This document shows, piece after piece, positions 48,683 through 59,891 of a stretch of 64,000 nt of DNA. The notes under the pieces were generated by a model that did not search any database, had not been told where the DNA came from, and saw nothing but the letters and a program-made list of their open reading frames with translations. The stretch lies in assembly GCF_030272615.1 (NCBI RefSeq), contig NC_081414.1, positions 818,350,396 through 818,414,395 on the forward strand, given 5' to 3'. The translations under genes and the position numbers were made by a program. Origin of the DNA: Cryptomeria japonica. Its lineage: Eukaryota; Streptophyta; Pinopsida; Cupressales; Cupressaceae. The first letter of the stretch is position 1, and every line of letters begins with the position of its first letter.

Positions 48683-50947
48683 GCTTGCACATGTTTCCTC
48701 GCAAACTCCATGGACATTCACAAATGTAGAAGTGATCCCCAAATTTCCTAACTTCATACCAGTTGCATGAGGATTGACTTTTCACCCAGTACCAACCAGG
48801 AGTAGTGTCATCTAGAACACAATCGGCATCTGGAATTGCCTTTGCCCTCTCCATACTAGTTTGCAGATGTGTCAACCTGTAGTTTTTGTCAAATCCAAAA
48901 TGTTGCAATTCTCGCTTATGCTTGTGGAATGGTTCCATTGTATACACAAGTATAAAATATAGATTGTCCATCCTCCTCAAGCATATATTTTTATCATCTC
49001 TTAGGTGCAGCAACTTCAATTTTCCATGGTATGATTTGATGGCATTATTTGTGTCCTGGTTAGCATGAGCGAAATTCCTGAAGTTTGTCGCCCACATAGC
49101 TAGCCAAAAAAATAAATAAATAGTAGTAGGATGTCAACTACCAAACAACAACCAAAATGGTTAACAAGTCATAAATCCAAATCCAAGGTAATGTCCAACT
49201 CACCAATATGGCCTTCTTCTTGACACCATGTGTTGTAGAAGTACTCTAGAAAATGTGGCTGATCACTAAATTCAGCAAAGAAAGTGTGCAGCTCCTGCAC
49301 ACTTTCTTGCATTTCCATCATTATCTGCCCTAAATGGTGAAAAATGTTCATTGCTCTTTCCTTCGTTGCATACTTGTACACATTCTTCAACCACGATCGA
49401 CGCACATGCCAAATACAAAGTATGACACGACATTAAAAAATACTCATGTTACAAACAAAACGTTTAATTGAGCCTGGTCATTTCAAATAAAATGTAGACC
49501 AGCGTATCATAATGTTTGATTTGATGTAGACAAACATTTCGCTCTTGCACTTACTCTATCGCGTGAATCTCTGCACTCGCATCATCTGTGATAAATGCAT
49601 TGATCCTCCAATCAGACCTCTTTTCCTTTGCTCGTCTCCAGAATTCCGTCAACCACACCTGAATATCCTCGATATTGTTCCTCAATGTCATAGCCCATGC
49701 GATAGGAACCCCTGCTTGTTGCTCGTCAAAAACGAGACACAAATACAATTGATATTTTTTTTAAAACAAACAAGAAGATCATGAGCATCCACAAATCAAA
49801 AGGGTTGCTTAAAAATAGGTTAAGTTCAAGGATACTTACCCTGTATTTGTTTGTTGCAAATGTTGAATCCATTAAGATCACTAAGTCATGTGAGAATCGA
49901 ACCATCATGTCAAGAATCCAATACGTTTGTATTCCCATAATGAAAGGTGTGTCAGGACCTTGTGGCTGCTGGAAAAAAAAAGAAATTAGCCTCATCTTGT
50001 TTTTTCCATTCTAAGATGCTAGTGGCATCATGCACATGCTTTTGTGACTAAATAGAACGGACCCTCGTCATCGCGTTCATAACATCCTTGCATGTGACGA
50101 ATGAATCTCTCTTCTTCAACATGTCACGAAAAATGGGATCATCAAGATGTCTGTCCATAATAGCATCAATGATGGCATCCACCAGCAACAACCTCTCTAT
50201 ATATGCTTTGCATTCATCTAAAAGGTTTGGTGCAAATTGAGAGCTCAGCTCATTGTTGGTATCATCCACGCTATGACAAACTTCACCATTCTTGTCTACA
50301 TGCAACGGTTGTTTGAATGTCAAGATGGCCACATATGGCCTACCATATAACACCTTAAAAATGAAGTGGCATGTACAACCTTTTTTTTTTTTATATGTCC
50401 GCTTGCACTTCTTATTCAAAGACTTATTCCTATTGTCTTGTGGTCCATATGAACACCGATACCTTCAAAAAATATTGTCCTATTATCAACAAGATTTATA
50501 ATGTAATTAAACATAGATAAATAATAGGAAAGAATGTGCGTACTAATCGGCTATACATCTTTGTTGTATGTGTGTTGTGCACATCACTATCATGCTCAGT
50601 GTGTCGCTTTCCCTTTGGGATAAATTTGGTTTCAACACCTTCACGCAACGATTCTCCTGTGATGAATGTATCCAATCTACCGAGTGGAATCACTGCACAG
50701 AGAACTATTGTTGAATCATTTTTGACACAAGTTGGCGTCCATTGAATATCCCTTGAAGAGAAATGACAGAAACCTTCACCAGCATCTTGAACTTCCAATA
50801 CCATAATGTCTTGCCATTTTTGGTGTTTTCCCATCCTGGTTCTGTACATATCGGTAGAGACATTATCAACAGTAAACAACCACAGTCAGTCAAACGTGCG
50901 ACTAACCTGCGTGTTACTCGGTCTATTTTGCATTGTCTCATTTTGGA
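48683..50947 (-). pseudogene. Mutator-like (MuDR/MULE) transposase, main part
   Basis: The coding order on the minus strand is an N-terminal domain (50880-50545), a linker (50480-50048), DDE part 1 with LMDSTFATNKYR (about 49890-49845), DDE part 2 with VFDEQQAGVPIAW and FITDDASAE (49745-49556), a third exon with CIWHVRRSWLKN (49440-49195), then NFRNFAHANQDTNNAIKSYH and the SWIM start YICECPWSLRGNMCK (49092-48683). Donors such as GATAGA|GTAAGTG and TATTG|GTGAGT separate the exons. Damage includes a stop near 50048, a poly-T frameshift near 49980, and retrotransposons inserted after CK. MULE transposase cuts and pastes its element in the nucleus. Confidence 0.85.
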
Positions 50948-50948
50948 G

Positions 50949-51194
50949 CCAGAATAGACACTCAAATTTGGGCACAAATTTGTTATATAAAAATTTAATT
51001 TTATTTCTACTCATATATATTGAAATGCTTAGATTTGTTACAGAACAATTTCAAGCACATACAATCAAAAACTTCTTTTTTTCCACCATTTATATTGAAA
51101 TGCTCAAAATTCTTATCGAGCAAGAATAGACGCTCAAATTTTGGTACAAATTTGTGATAGAAGATTTTTTATTTTATTTTTTGTCATATATATT
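50949..51194. repeat. Tandem repeat of about 170 bp, left portion
   Basis: It carries AGCCAGAATAGACACTCAAATTTGG, then ACTCATATATATTGAAATGC and TTACAGAACAATTTCA. A second, partial copy starts at about 51118 with GCAAGAATAGACGCTCAAATTT. The same phrases continue at 54520-54850, so one array has been split by the block between them. It lies directly upstream of the MULE transposase start. Confidence 0.6.
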
Positions 51195-51204
51195 TTTTAA
51201 TTTT

Positions 51205-51390
51205 TTAAAAGGTAAGTATTATCTTTATGCGGATAGCTCCCTATATTGCTTCAAAAAGTTGTACATGAGTATCCAAACTGACTTCAATACTAGCCGACAA
51301 AAAGCAAATACATGGGACTCAAGAAGACTCGAACCCAAGATCTCTGATGTAGGAGGTTCACAGCTAACCGCTACGTTGTGGGCTCATCCC
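51205..51390 (-). mobile_element. SINE-like tRNA-derived segment
   Basis: On the minus strand it starts GGGATGAGCCCACAACGTAG and carries GGTTAGC and then GGGTTCGAGTC. The latter is close to the pol III box B consensus GGTTCGANTCC. About 100 bases of unrelated body and an A-rich end follow. This is the arrangement of a plant tRNA-derived SINE. It is not a functional tRNA because no cloverleaf closes. Confidence 0.45.
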
Positions 51391-51799
51391 CAAAAATTAT
51401 TAAATTGTTAATTATAAATTATTTATGAAATCAAAATCAAAATAGCACGACATAATTAATTTATTGAGGGGAGTAGAAAAGCTCACAATATCTTCTTCAA
51501 CTTAAATAAATAGAAGGAAAGTTTTACAAGATATAACCCCATGATTCCAAATCCATGAGAACGAAGAAGAGACAAAACTAAAAAATAATAAATTACTTTA
51601 ATTAAATTTTCAAATCTATGATAAAAAAGAAAATAGTGAAATTCCATGAAAGAGAATTTATTCAACTCATTATGCTATCTTACTTAGTAACAATAAATTA
51701 CATAAATAAACTTAATAAACATATACAGGTTCTAGATATAATGTTTATGATTTGTCTATTTTGCAACATTAAGTTTACAGGTCCTCTATTGCTCAGAGG

Positions 51800-53019
51800 G
51801 TAGAGTTGGTTGGTTGTTGTTTCTATCAGTGTGGTGTTTGTCATAACTAGTCCCAAGAATGCTTTGTGGTTCTCTGATATGCAGATTCAAGTGTTGTAGC
51901 TTGGAGGACATGTTCATTTGGTTTGTGTAGTGTTCCAGTTCATTTTTCTGGTGTTGGTTTGATTGGCAAGTGGAGTTATGTTTTTCTAAGTTTTATGGTA
52001 TCAGTTGGTTTGGTTTGCAGTTGATTAATGTGGTGTACCTTATCTAGATCATGACTCTTTGGTCCATATATGCATTGGAAGTTGAGTTTGGATGTTTATA
52101 TGGTTCTCACCATGGTGTGTGTAGATTGGCATTACGTATTTTGCTTTGGAGATTATTTTTGGGTTGACTGATTACTGTATTTCCTTGTTGTTCTACACGT
52201 TATGGTTGATGCCAACTTTGGTCGATGTTCTAGCAAATCAGTTTGGTGAAATTTACTTTGGAGGATGTGTTGTGATGTGTTTGGGTCCACTTTATCTCTT
52301 GGGGTGGACCACAATGAATTTTATAGGTCTAGGTGGCCGAATTTAAGTAATGTTGTATATTCTATTTGTGGTCGACCTAGTTGAGATTTTTAATGACTAA
52401 TCTTGTATATATAGGTGTGTGGATGTACATGAGTTGAGCATGGAATGTGTGTGAATTGATGTGAATGATATGCAAGCAAATATGATATGAAAATTAGTTT
52501 TTGAAGAGCTTTGATGATGATATCTTTAGTGTGATAGTGTTTTGAGATAATGGTTGATGTCAAATGTGTTTGCCATGATATTGGTCTCTTGACACAGTGG
52601 TTCACGGAAAATTTCTTGATTAGGAGATCTTTGTTCATTTCAATTCATCTATTCTCTTTACTTGTTGAAATAAGATGTGTTCCTTTTGGTAGCTTGTATA
52701 GACCTTTTTATCTTGCCCTAAGGTTGTGCACCTTAGTCTTGCAAGTCCTATTAGGTGCAATAAGCTCCTTGACCTTGAGCCTAAAATATTTTAATCAATT
52801 ATTCGTATTATGAGTGTGATTCTCATTGTGGTTTTTCCTTAATTAGGGTTTTTCACATAAAGTTGGTGTTCATGTGCTTGTTGTACTTTGTGCTTTCATG
52901 TTTTATAATTGTTGTAATAAGTTAACTATAGTTTGAAGTTTAAAACATCAAAAGTAAAGTATTGTAAGGTACATGGATTGATTCACCCCCCCTCTCAATC
53001 TTGTGGTGTGTTCAACACA
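51800..53019 (+). mobile_element. Copia-type solo LTR (left end approximate)
   Basis: The right end has the plant Copia signature TTGTGGTTTTTCC...GGGTTTTTCAC (about 52828-52858), then CACCCCCCCTCTCAATC and TTCAACA(CA). This is the same series as at the end of the 5' LTR at 10547. A GGTGGCCGAA...GGTCGACCTAG segment and a TATATATAGG box (about 52408) match the layout of that LTR. No PBS or coding sequence follows. I could not fix the left terminus or a TSD. Confidence 0.5.
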
Positions 53020-53212
53020 TTTCAATTAATGCCAAAATCTACATCTTGTCATAGTTATAGTCAAACCATGTTATATTGATTCAATGATGTTAGAACAAGA
53101 TTGAAGACGTTCCATAACCAAATTGCGGTCAAGGTCACTCTTATAGTATTGAACTAGGTTTAGGACTACAATTATGGTTTTAACATGGGAATAGAAACAT
53201 TATAGAAAAGGA

Positions 53213-54219
53213 TTGACTCAAATAACTGCCTATAACCACTACAACCCTGACAAAATATTTAGATCTCAAACCCCGAAACATACAAGATCAAAACCAACAG
53301 ACTCCTCACACATTCCTCAGATAATGCACCACTTGCAAAATCAATTCACCCAGGTTAAACAGGGTGTCAGAAGATGCTTCTGTCAGCCACTAGTCTTCAT
53401 TCTCCTTCAGTTGTCTAAACATAGTCAAGTCTCCATTCAATACCCCATATCTGAAAGTCGCCCAAGCCGATGTGACAAATATCTTATTCCATCGCTTCTC
53501 CTTCCTCTGCTCCCTATCCTCTTGCTCCTCTTCATTGTTCACCATATTCTGAACACCACCTACCTCCTCAACATCTGACAGGTCTTCGTCCTCCTCTGTC
53601 TCTCCTTCTGAATCAGAAGAAAAATAGTAGTCGGGACTAAAATATACTTTAAGAATACTCTCCTTCACTTCATTATGCATCTCACACAGTACACCAGCCA
53701 CTGCATCCCCATAGGCTTCATTAATTAAATCACCCACAATATCAATGCACCTCTCCTTGGATTCCAGAACATCCACAATCAGTGTTAAAACAACCTCATA
53801 GATGAAGTCATCGCACCAATGCCTATCCAGATTTAAAGATATATCCACCATTTCCAAAATAGCCTCATAAATCTCATCCTCTGCGCTGAAAAATGTTATG
53901 CACTAGTGTTCAATAGACTCTACACAATTTCTGCATGATATCTCTATAAATGGAGCCATCCTAATCATACACCGGATATGTTTCTCTATACAGTCTCTCT
54001 CTTCATATAGAGATCCATTTCTTCTAGAAGCACGTCATACGCGGACACCATCGTCTAGGGAATCTAATATAGATCTTCTAATCCTTCTAATTCTGACTAA
54101 CCTGCCTCCTCTACAGAAGCCTCATGTCCGCCAGTAAGTAACTGTCAAATACTCTTATCTTCCCATGACTAAGACACTTTGTCAGCGGTACTGGCAAAGT
54201 CCTTGTTTGCAGTGCATGA
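53213..54219 (-). pseudogene. Unknown acidic ORF, broken
   Basis: One minus-strand frame is readable from about 54110 to 53230 with a few stops. It encodes a charged helical protein with MVDISLNLDRHWCDDFIYEV, ERCIDIVGDLINEAYGDAV, then an acidic patch (SDSEGETEEDEDLSDVEE) and SAWATFRYGVLNGDL. No introns are evident, which fits the idea that it was retroposed with the surrounding block. The family is not recognised. Confidence 0.4.
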
Positions 54220-54224
54220 CTGAG

Positions 54225-54511
54225 TGAAAGAAATATACAATTGGAACACAAATAAACTATTATATTGATTCAAGAGATTACATGAGCTTCTTGATCAACT
54301 GATAAAGGATCAAACTAACTGATAGAGAATGAATTACAACTACCTCATTATATAGAGGTTTTACATACATCTAGATTTTGGAAAACTTATATTGTTAGAA
54401 ATAAAGCAAAAAACTAAAACAGCTTTTATGCATAATCATCCCAAATAAAGCTGAAAAACTAAAAGCATATAACTATGCAAGTGGGAGGAATTACTAAACA
54501 ATATTCCAACA
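54225..54511 (-). mobile_element. Short Copia-type solo LTR (287 bp)
   Basis: On the plus strand it runs from TGAAAGAAATATACAATTGG to ATATTCCAACA. On the minus strand it starts TGTTGGAATATTG. A perfect 5-bp TSD, CTGAG, flanks it (54220-54224 and 54512-54516). A TATATAATGAGG box lies inside. No internal region is present, so it is a solo LTR. Confidence 0.85.
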
Positions 54512-54519
54512 CTGAGAAC

Positions 54520-54856
54520 GTCATATATATTGAAATGCTCAGATTTGTTATAGAACAATTTCATGCCAATAGAATCAAAAAACAATTTTTATTTTTTTTC
54601 ACCATATATATTGAAATCCTCAAATTTCTTACAGAGTCAGAATAGAAGCTCAAATTTGGCCACAAATTTGTGCTACAAGAATTTAATTTTATTTGCAGTC
54701 ATATATATTTAAATGCTTGAAATTGATGTTATAGAACAATTACATGCACATACAATGAAAAACATATGTTTTTTCACCATATATAATGAAATGCTCAAAT
54801 TTCTTATCGAACAATTTCAAAACATGGACGATAAGAGTATCAGTTGCTGTCAACAA
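54520..54856. repeat. Tandem repeat of about 170 bp, right portion
   Basis: Continues the array of 50949-51194, with CATATATATTGAAATGCTCA, TTATAGAACAATT and GTCAGAATAGAAGCTCAAATTTGG in order. Two further units are readable before a T-run at about 54857. Confidence 0.6.
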
Positions 54857-55560
54857 TTTTTTTTTTGTCCGATAAAACTATATTTTATATTAATTCTGAA
54901 AAATGTTTACATTCTAAAAGAAAAAGCACACGACCCTGCTTAGCTCTTCCTTGTCCAATCGGTCGACCCCGTCATTTTGTGCGTGCAGGAACCATTTGTT
55001 GCACAAGTGCTCTATATTCTTACCAAGGTTCCCATTTTTCTATCTCCACACAGACTTTCCAAACATCGACCACCTCAAGGTATTCCACAATAGTATGCAT
55101 TCCAGTCTGTGCTACACTTCTTCTCACCTCTTTATCGAATGTGGTACTCCAGAGCAAGAATGGTCACAAGGGAGGAGTGAATTCACTCACGTGAATCCAT
55201 GCTCTGTCCACACTATCAAAGTTGACCATGTCTCGTTCCAAACCCAATAAACCTTCCATTCCCCCTAGCCATTCATTCTTGACACACATGTTCATGATTT
55301 CTTTGACTTTCATTACAGGTCGGAGCTCCAAACATCATTCCATAAATAGAGACACTATGTCTGAATTCGTTATGTACCTTCATCCACCGTCTAGATACTC
55401 AGGTCCAAGAATTAACTTCATCGCGGAAAGGAATGTGGTGTCTTCATAGATGAACAAGTTCATCAACCTATCATCGGTTATTCCTCCCCAAAATGCGACC
55501 TGTGTTTTGCTTGTCTGTAAAGAAAAGTTGGCCTCCATATTTCAATTTGAGATACCTGTA
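54857..55560 (-). pseudogene. Unknown exon-like segment preceded by an oligo-T tail
   Basis: A minus-strand frame starts MEANFSLQTSKTQVAFWGG (about 55540) and continues TDDRLMNLFIYEDTTFLSAM with a stop near 55393. Then come VMKVKEIMNMCVKNEWLGG, DRAWIHVSEFTPPL and, after a frameshift, LECILLWNTLRWSMFGK. It ends at a T-run (54857-54867) beside a GTCCGATAAAAC phrase, which resembles a retroposon poly(A) end. It lies upstream of the MULE transposase and on the same strand. It may be a second MULE gene or a separate retroposon. Confidence 0.35.
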
Positions 55561-55862
55561 ATTCCAAAACAGACAAGGAATTTGTCAAACTAACAGCGAT
55601 GTCTATAAATTATTTAAATTTTTATCAAGATATGCGTTAATTTTTTAGTGCTTTCTAATAACTAAATTTATCCACCACAAGTTCCATGCTATTGCCCTTC
55701 TAGAATCTAAGTACTTGTCACATATTCTGCACCATAGCTTGTTAGGGTTTTTGTACACTTACACCTATCCATGTCCCCTATACCCCCCCATATAATCTTC
55801 TCCTATGAAGACCTTGGATTCATCATATGCACACAACTAATAGAAAATCTCATTCTAATATC
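55561..55862. other. Non-coding spacer
   Basis: No gene or repeat recognised between the exon-like segment and the 84-bp array. Confidence 0.4.
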
Positions 55863-56640
55863 GACTAACAAGGTGCGTTATGCACTTTCGCAATTTCGTG
55901 CATGACCCCTTCATTGCATTCTCTACTACTGTGAAGCAGCGATGAAGACTAACACCATGTGTAATGCGCTTTCACAATGTCACGACTTCAAGGGTGAATG
56001 TCATCTATTGACCCACGGGATAGCGATTGCACCTAACACACCGTGTTAGGTTATTTCGCACATTCATGCACGGCCTGTTAAATGCATTCTCTATTAGTGC
56101 GAAGAAGCGATTTCAACTAACACAGTGTGAGTACGTTGTCAGAATTTTGCTATTTCACAGGTCAATAACATCCGTTGACTCACGAGGGGGCGATGGAGAC
56201 TAATGCGTCATGTTGTCCTCATTCACAATTTTGCGCATGACCTCTTCAATGCATTCTCTACTACTGCGAAGCAGTGATGAAGACTAATACTGCATGTGAT
56301 ACACTTTCACAATTTCATGACTTTACGGGTCAATGCCATATGTTGACTCGCGAGACAGCAATTGCGACTAACACATCGTGTTAGATGATTTCGCACTTTC
56401 GCACAAGACCCGTTAAACACATTCTCTACCATTGCGAAATAGTGATTGCGACTAACATGGGTTGTTATGGGCTTTCACAATTTCGCGAATTCACGGGTCA
56501 AACCATATGACCACCCACTGGACAGTGATTACGACTAACACATAGTTTTAAGCGCTTTCGCAGTTTCGTGTTGCTTCGTTATTTCACGAGTTAAGCCCAA
56601 ACTACTAACCCATGAAATCACGATTATAAGTAACATGACC
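55863..56640. repeat. 84-bp tandem repeat array, about 9-10 copies (right flank of MULE)
   Basis: GACTAACAC-type landmarks recur near 55863, 55948, 56031, 56114, 56198, 56282, 56366, 56450, 56533 and 56618, a period of 83-85 bp. The core GCGACTAACAC..CGTGTTA.GCG is near-palindromic and is followed by CTTTCGCAATTTCGCG. Period and core equal those of 24127-25045. Orientation relative to that array is ambiguous because the unit is quasi-palindromic. Confidence 0.8.
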
Positions 56641-56850
56641 TATGTTCATGACTTCTAACCTTAACACGACCAATCTTAAACCTAACGCAACTTCTAACCC
56701 TAACCCGACTTCTAACCCTAACGTAGCTTGTAACCCTAACCTAGCTAACCCTAACGCATCTTCTAACTCTAACGCGGCTAACCCTAACATGACCAATCAA
56801 AAACCTAATGTGGCTTCTAACCGTGGGGTGACTTCTAACCCAATCCTATT
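56641..56850. repeat. Telomere-like degenerate repeat (TCTAACCCTAACGC)
   Basis: Units of about 12-18 bp of the form (TT)CTAACCCTAACNNNRC recur about ten times. The CTAACCCTAA phrase is one base off the plant telomere repeat CCCTAAA. The 86-codon ORF here (Asn/Pro/Ser repeats) is a by-product of the repeat. Confidence 0.65.
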
Positions 56851-57161
56851 TGTCCAATCAAAAATCTACAGTTACAAAGATGGGACTAACATCGTGTGTT
56901 AGTCCTAGCTGGTTCACTACTTCGTGGATTAAGCCCAACATGTTAACCCGCGAAATAATGATAACGCGATATGTTTTATATCTAACCCTAACATGACTAA
57001 TCAATGCGGCTTCTAACATGGTTGTGTCTATTAGGACTATCTATTAAGGCACTAAATAACTTCTTATGGCTTCTAACCCTAGCGCAATCTCAGCCATCCA
57101 ATTGAAAACCTATGGTTCAAAAGGGGTGACTACCATCACTTGTTAGTCGCATCATAAGGTT

Positions 57162-57236
57162 TTTTGGAGCCAGCATACACGTGTCCCGTGTGGTCTAACC
57201 CTGATGCGATGGGACGCGTCTATTCTGGCTCCAAAA
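57162..57236. repeat. Inverted repeat around TTTTGGAGCCAG
   Basis: TTTTGGAGCCAG (57162-57173) with ACACGTGTCCC pairs with GGGACGCGTCTATT and CTGGCTCCAAAA (57225-57236), forming an imperfect hairpin of about 27-bp arms. The right arm GTCTATTCTGGCTCCAAAA (57218-57236) is an exact 19-bp inverted match to 50941-50959, beside the MULE start. It may be a terminal or subterminal motif of the MULE. Confidence 0.6.
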
Positions 57237-57434
57237 CAGGCAAATATTTGACATATAGAGGTGATGGGACGGTTTTTTATGCAAACAAAAAATGCAAACC
57301 CTAATGATTTTAAACAAAAAATCCAAAGTGAAATAGGAAAAATATGAGTTATAGAGGTGGATTTCAACATACCTCATGCCTTGTTGCCTCTCCCATGAAA
57401 CGCTTGTCCAGCCCAAGCCGCAGCATGACACAGA

Positions 57435-57500
57435 AAACTGCAAAGATCTGCCCTCAACCATCGAGAAATCTGCCCTCAACCATCGAGAAATCTGCCATTC
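57435..57500. repeat. Tandem repeat of about 24 bp
   Basis: ATCTGCCCTCAACCATCGAG occurs twice in succession and a third, partial copy follows (ATCTGCCATTCAAC). Confidence 0.7.
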
Positions 57501-58040
57501 AACAATAAACTTGTTTTCTCTTGTCAGAAAATGTATCCATAATCCACCTCTTAACCAAACTCATATTTTTGTTGTTCTGTAATCATTTGAAGATATACGC
57601 TAAGATGTGTAAGTTGCTTATTTAATGTATATAGATTAGAAATTTATGTTTCTATGAGTTGAACAACAAGATTCACATGTATAAGGATATAGAAATTATT
57701 TTTACTTTATTCTACCTATATCAACCATATTACTGAAATTTTATGACTTGTTCATTAAAAAATAGTTGTCTCTATGTAAAATCTACTTATATATTTAGTA
57801 TGATGGAATTCCTTAATCCTTTGTTTGCTCAACCTTATCCTACTATTTTGGTATTGCTTTGTTTTGAGGTGTTTCATGATGCAATCTCATATTAACTCCA
57901 CACAAATTTACATTTTAAGTTGAGCATGACAGTAAGAGACCTCTACTATTAATTAAAATTTGTATAATTTTCATTCTTAGCCTCTTTGTGGTTTTAAATT
58001 CCCTTAAGCATACTCATAGGGTGTGAATACACAAAAATAT
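57501..58040. other. Non-coding; no gene recognised
   Basis: AT-rich. I looked on the minus strand for downstream terpene synthase exons (the DDxxD region) and saw none. Confidence 0.45.
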
Positions 58041-59632
58041 TGTCCTAACTTTATAAGATCTTATCTCTAGAGAATGATACATTCAACATGAGAACCTTTT
58101 TATTTTTTACAACTTGATAACCATCCACACTAATTATTTCATGATAACATGCCAGTGATGTCAAGTTTGTACTTAACAGAAAATGTAACTCTTAATGAAA
58201 AGATAGGGGGATACCCCTTTTATCCTCTATCTTAGAGCAATATTTTTATTCTCATTAAAATTATGCCTATGGAAGAGAACAATGATAGGACTTTCTCTTC
58301 TCCCTTCTATCACTTAAGAAATCTCTCAACCAAAACCATCATAAAGTATCTCATCAATTACCATCTTTCAAATCAACACATATAATCATCATTAGATATA
58401 TTACAATGGAAAATAAATAACAAAGGCTTGCTCTTTCATTACACAATAATTTTTTTTGTTTAACTAAACACTTTGAAAGATCTCACAATCATATATGACA
58501 ATGGGAAAACACAAAAATAAGGCTTACTCTCCTCCCAACCATAATGGCGTCATGGAGCCTCATAGGCTCTAGGCATACCCCCGAGAAAGAATATTGATTT
58601 AGACCCATGATAGTGAGGTCTCACACACTCCATAAATTTACTCGCATCCCATAAAACCCTTTCATAACGCTAATAATTTTTCTTCATATAAACACTACAT
58701 ACTAGACTTTACAACTACATCTCAAACTTGTAACAATAACAAAATGGATTAGAGGAAGTAGAGAACTTGTCTCTCTAAACTTATGCATTTTTTTCCCTCC
58801 ATCTCTCCAAGGATGGACTCCTTCCTTACCTCCAATCTATCTTCTTTCTCAAAATCCTGCAAGAGTTCTCCAAAATGGAAAAGTGGGTAACACCGAACTT
58901 CCTCTTCACAAACCCAATATAAGGGAGACTAACTTGGAAGACTTGTATAGGGGGGTGACACTTTTCACCTTTCTATCATCTTCCTCCATGAGGTCTTTTC
59001 CTCATTTAATAGGGGACAATAATTAGGACACCCCATTCCCCAAAGTCTTCCCTCATAAATGAGGTATGGGGGTGGAGTAGGTACCCCTCAACTCATCTTT
59101 CTTCCAAATTCGTCGCTCATCTTAATGAGGAATTTTGGAGAGTGGAAACAAGTCCTAGAGCCTTTATTGCATGCCCAATAGGCCCCCACCTCAAAGGTAT
59201 AGACCCTAGGGGTCTATTTTTGTAATTAAAACATGGTAATTGACTCAAAAACACTCATTAAGGACCCACAATAATAGACTCATAAACATATAGATATGTT
59301 GGATAACAAACCTCATTTCCTTTTAATTAAAACATAATGGTTAGACTCGTAACTTCTCATAAAGGAAGTTAATTTGAAATTAGTTGTTTCTTCATTCTCC
59401 CATTGTCCTCTTTACTTCCTGCACATAACCAACACATTCATGAGCATAGTTAGATCCCAATTATAAACCATATTATTTTCTACCATTTCTTTATCAAGTT
59501 CACTAGGTAATGCTAAGAATATTGTCATAAAATCATCTCATTTATAATCCCTTATTCTATCTAACCATTTATTGAAGAAAAGCATGTAACTGTTTAGGAT
59601 TATATTAGCTATACATGAGGCAGGGTGTTACA
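58041..59632 (-). mobile_element. Gypsy-type solo LTR (1592 bp)
   Basis: In minus orientation it starts TGTAACACCCTGCC, a typical plant Gypsy LTR start, and ends GTTAGGACA. The flanks match over 4 bp (ATAT at 58037-58040 and 59633-59636). No PBS, polypurine tract or coding sequence is attached. It lies just downstream of the last readable terpene synthase exon. Confidence 0.55.
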
Positions 59633-59872
59633 ATATTGCTATGCTTTCAATAATTAGATGTATGTATTTAACTTAACAAGCAACATGATAAATTATGTTC
59701 TAAAATGAGATGCAGATTCTTATGATATAAAACTTTATTTTATCTTATATGAATATTTACAATAAAAGACTTGGATATATGATTCCTATTAAGTCGTATG
59801 AAAAATAATGTTAAAAATTATTCAATTTTTTCTACAGTGATGATTACCTAGAGAGTTTCTTCATCTCCATTA

Positions 59873-59891
59873 TATATATATATATATATAT
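59873..59891. repeat. (TA)n microsatellite within the last terpene synthase exon
   Basis: About nine TA units interrupt the exon between LAKLDFNI and MKKLSR, replacing residues that are normally conserved between those two helices. Confidence 0.7.

Larger units (their letters stand above)
51195..54519 (-). mobile_element. Putative retroposed block with 12-bp target duplication
   Basis: GTCATATATATT occurs at 51183-51194 and again at 54520-54531, and the surrounding tandem-repeat sequence reads straight across if one copy and the block are removed. The left edge is T-rich (TTTTTAATTTTTTAAAA), as expected for the 3' poly(A) of a minus-strand retroposon. The block contains a tRNA-derived-looking 3' segment, two later Copia LTRs and a decayed ORF. 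It could be one LINE- or SINE-type insertion that captured sequence, or a processed gene copy. The boundaries are well supported, the nature less so. Confidence 0.45.

Noticed and set aside
51300-51390. Possible functional tRNA gene (minus strand)
   Set aside because: A box B-like GGTTCGAGTC is present, but no acceptor stem or cloverleaf closes. A SINE is more likely.
56642-56902. 86-codon Asn/Pro-rich ORF
   Set aside because: Direct product of the telomere-like repeat, not a plausible protein gene.
57501-59840. Catalytic half of the terpene synthase
   Set aside because: No DDxxD- or NSE-type motif seen on the minus strand. The space is mostly a solo LTR.
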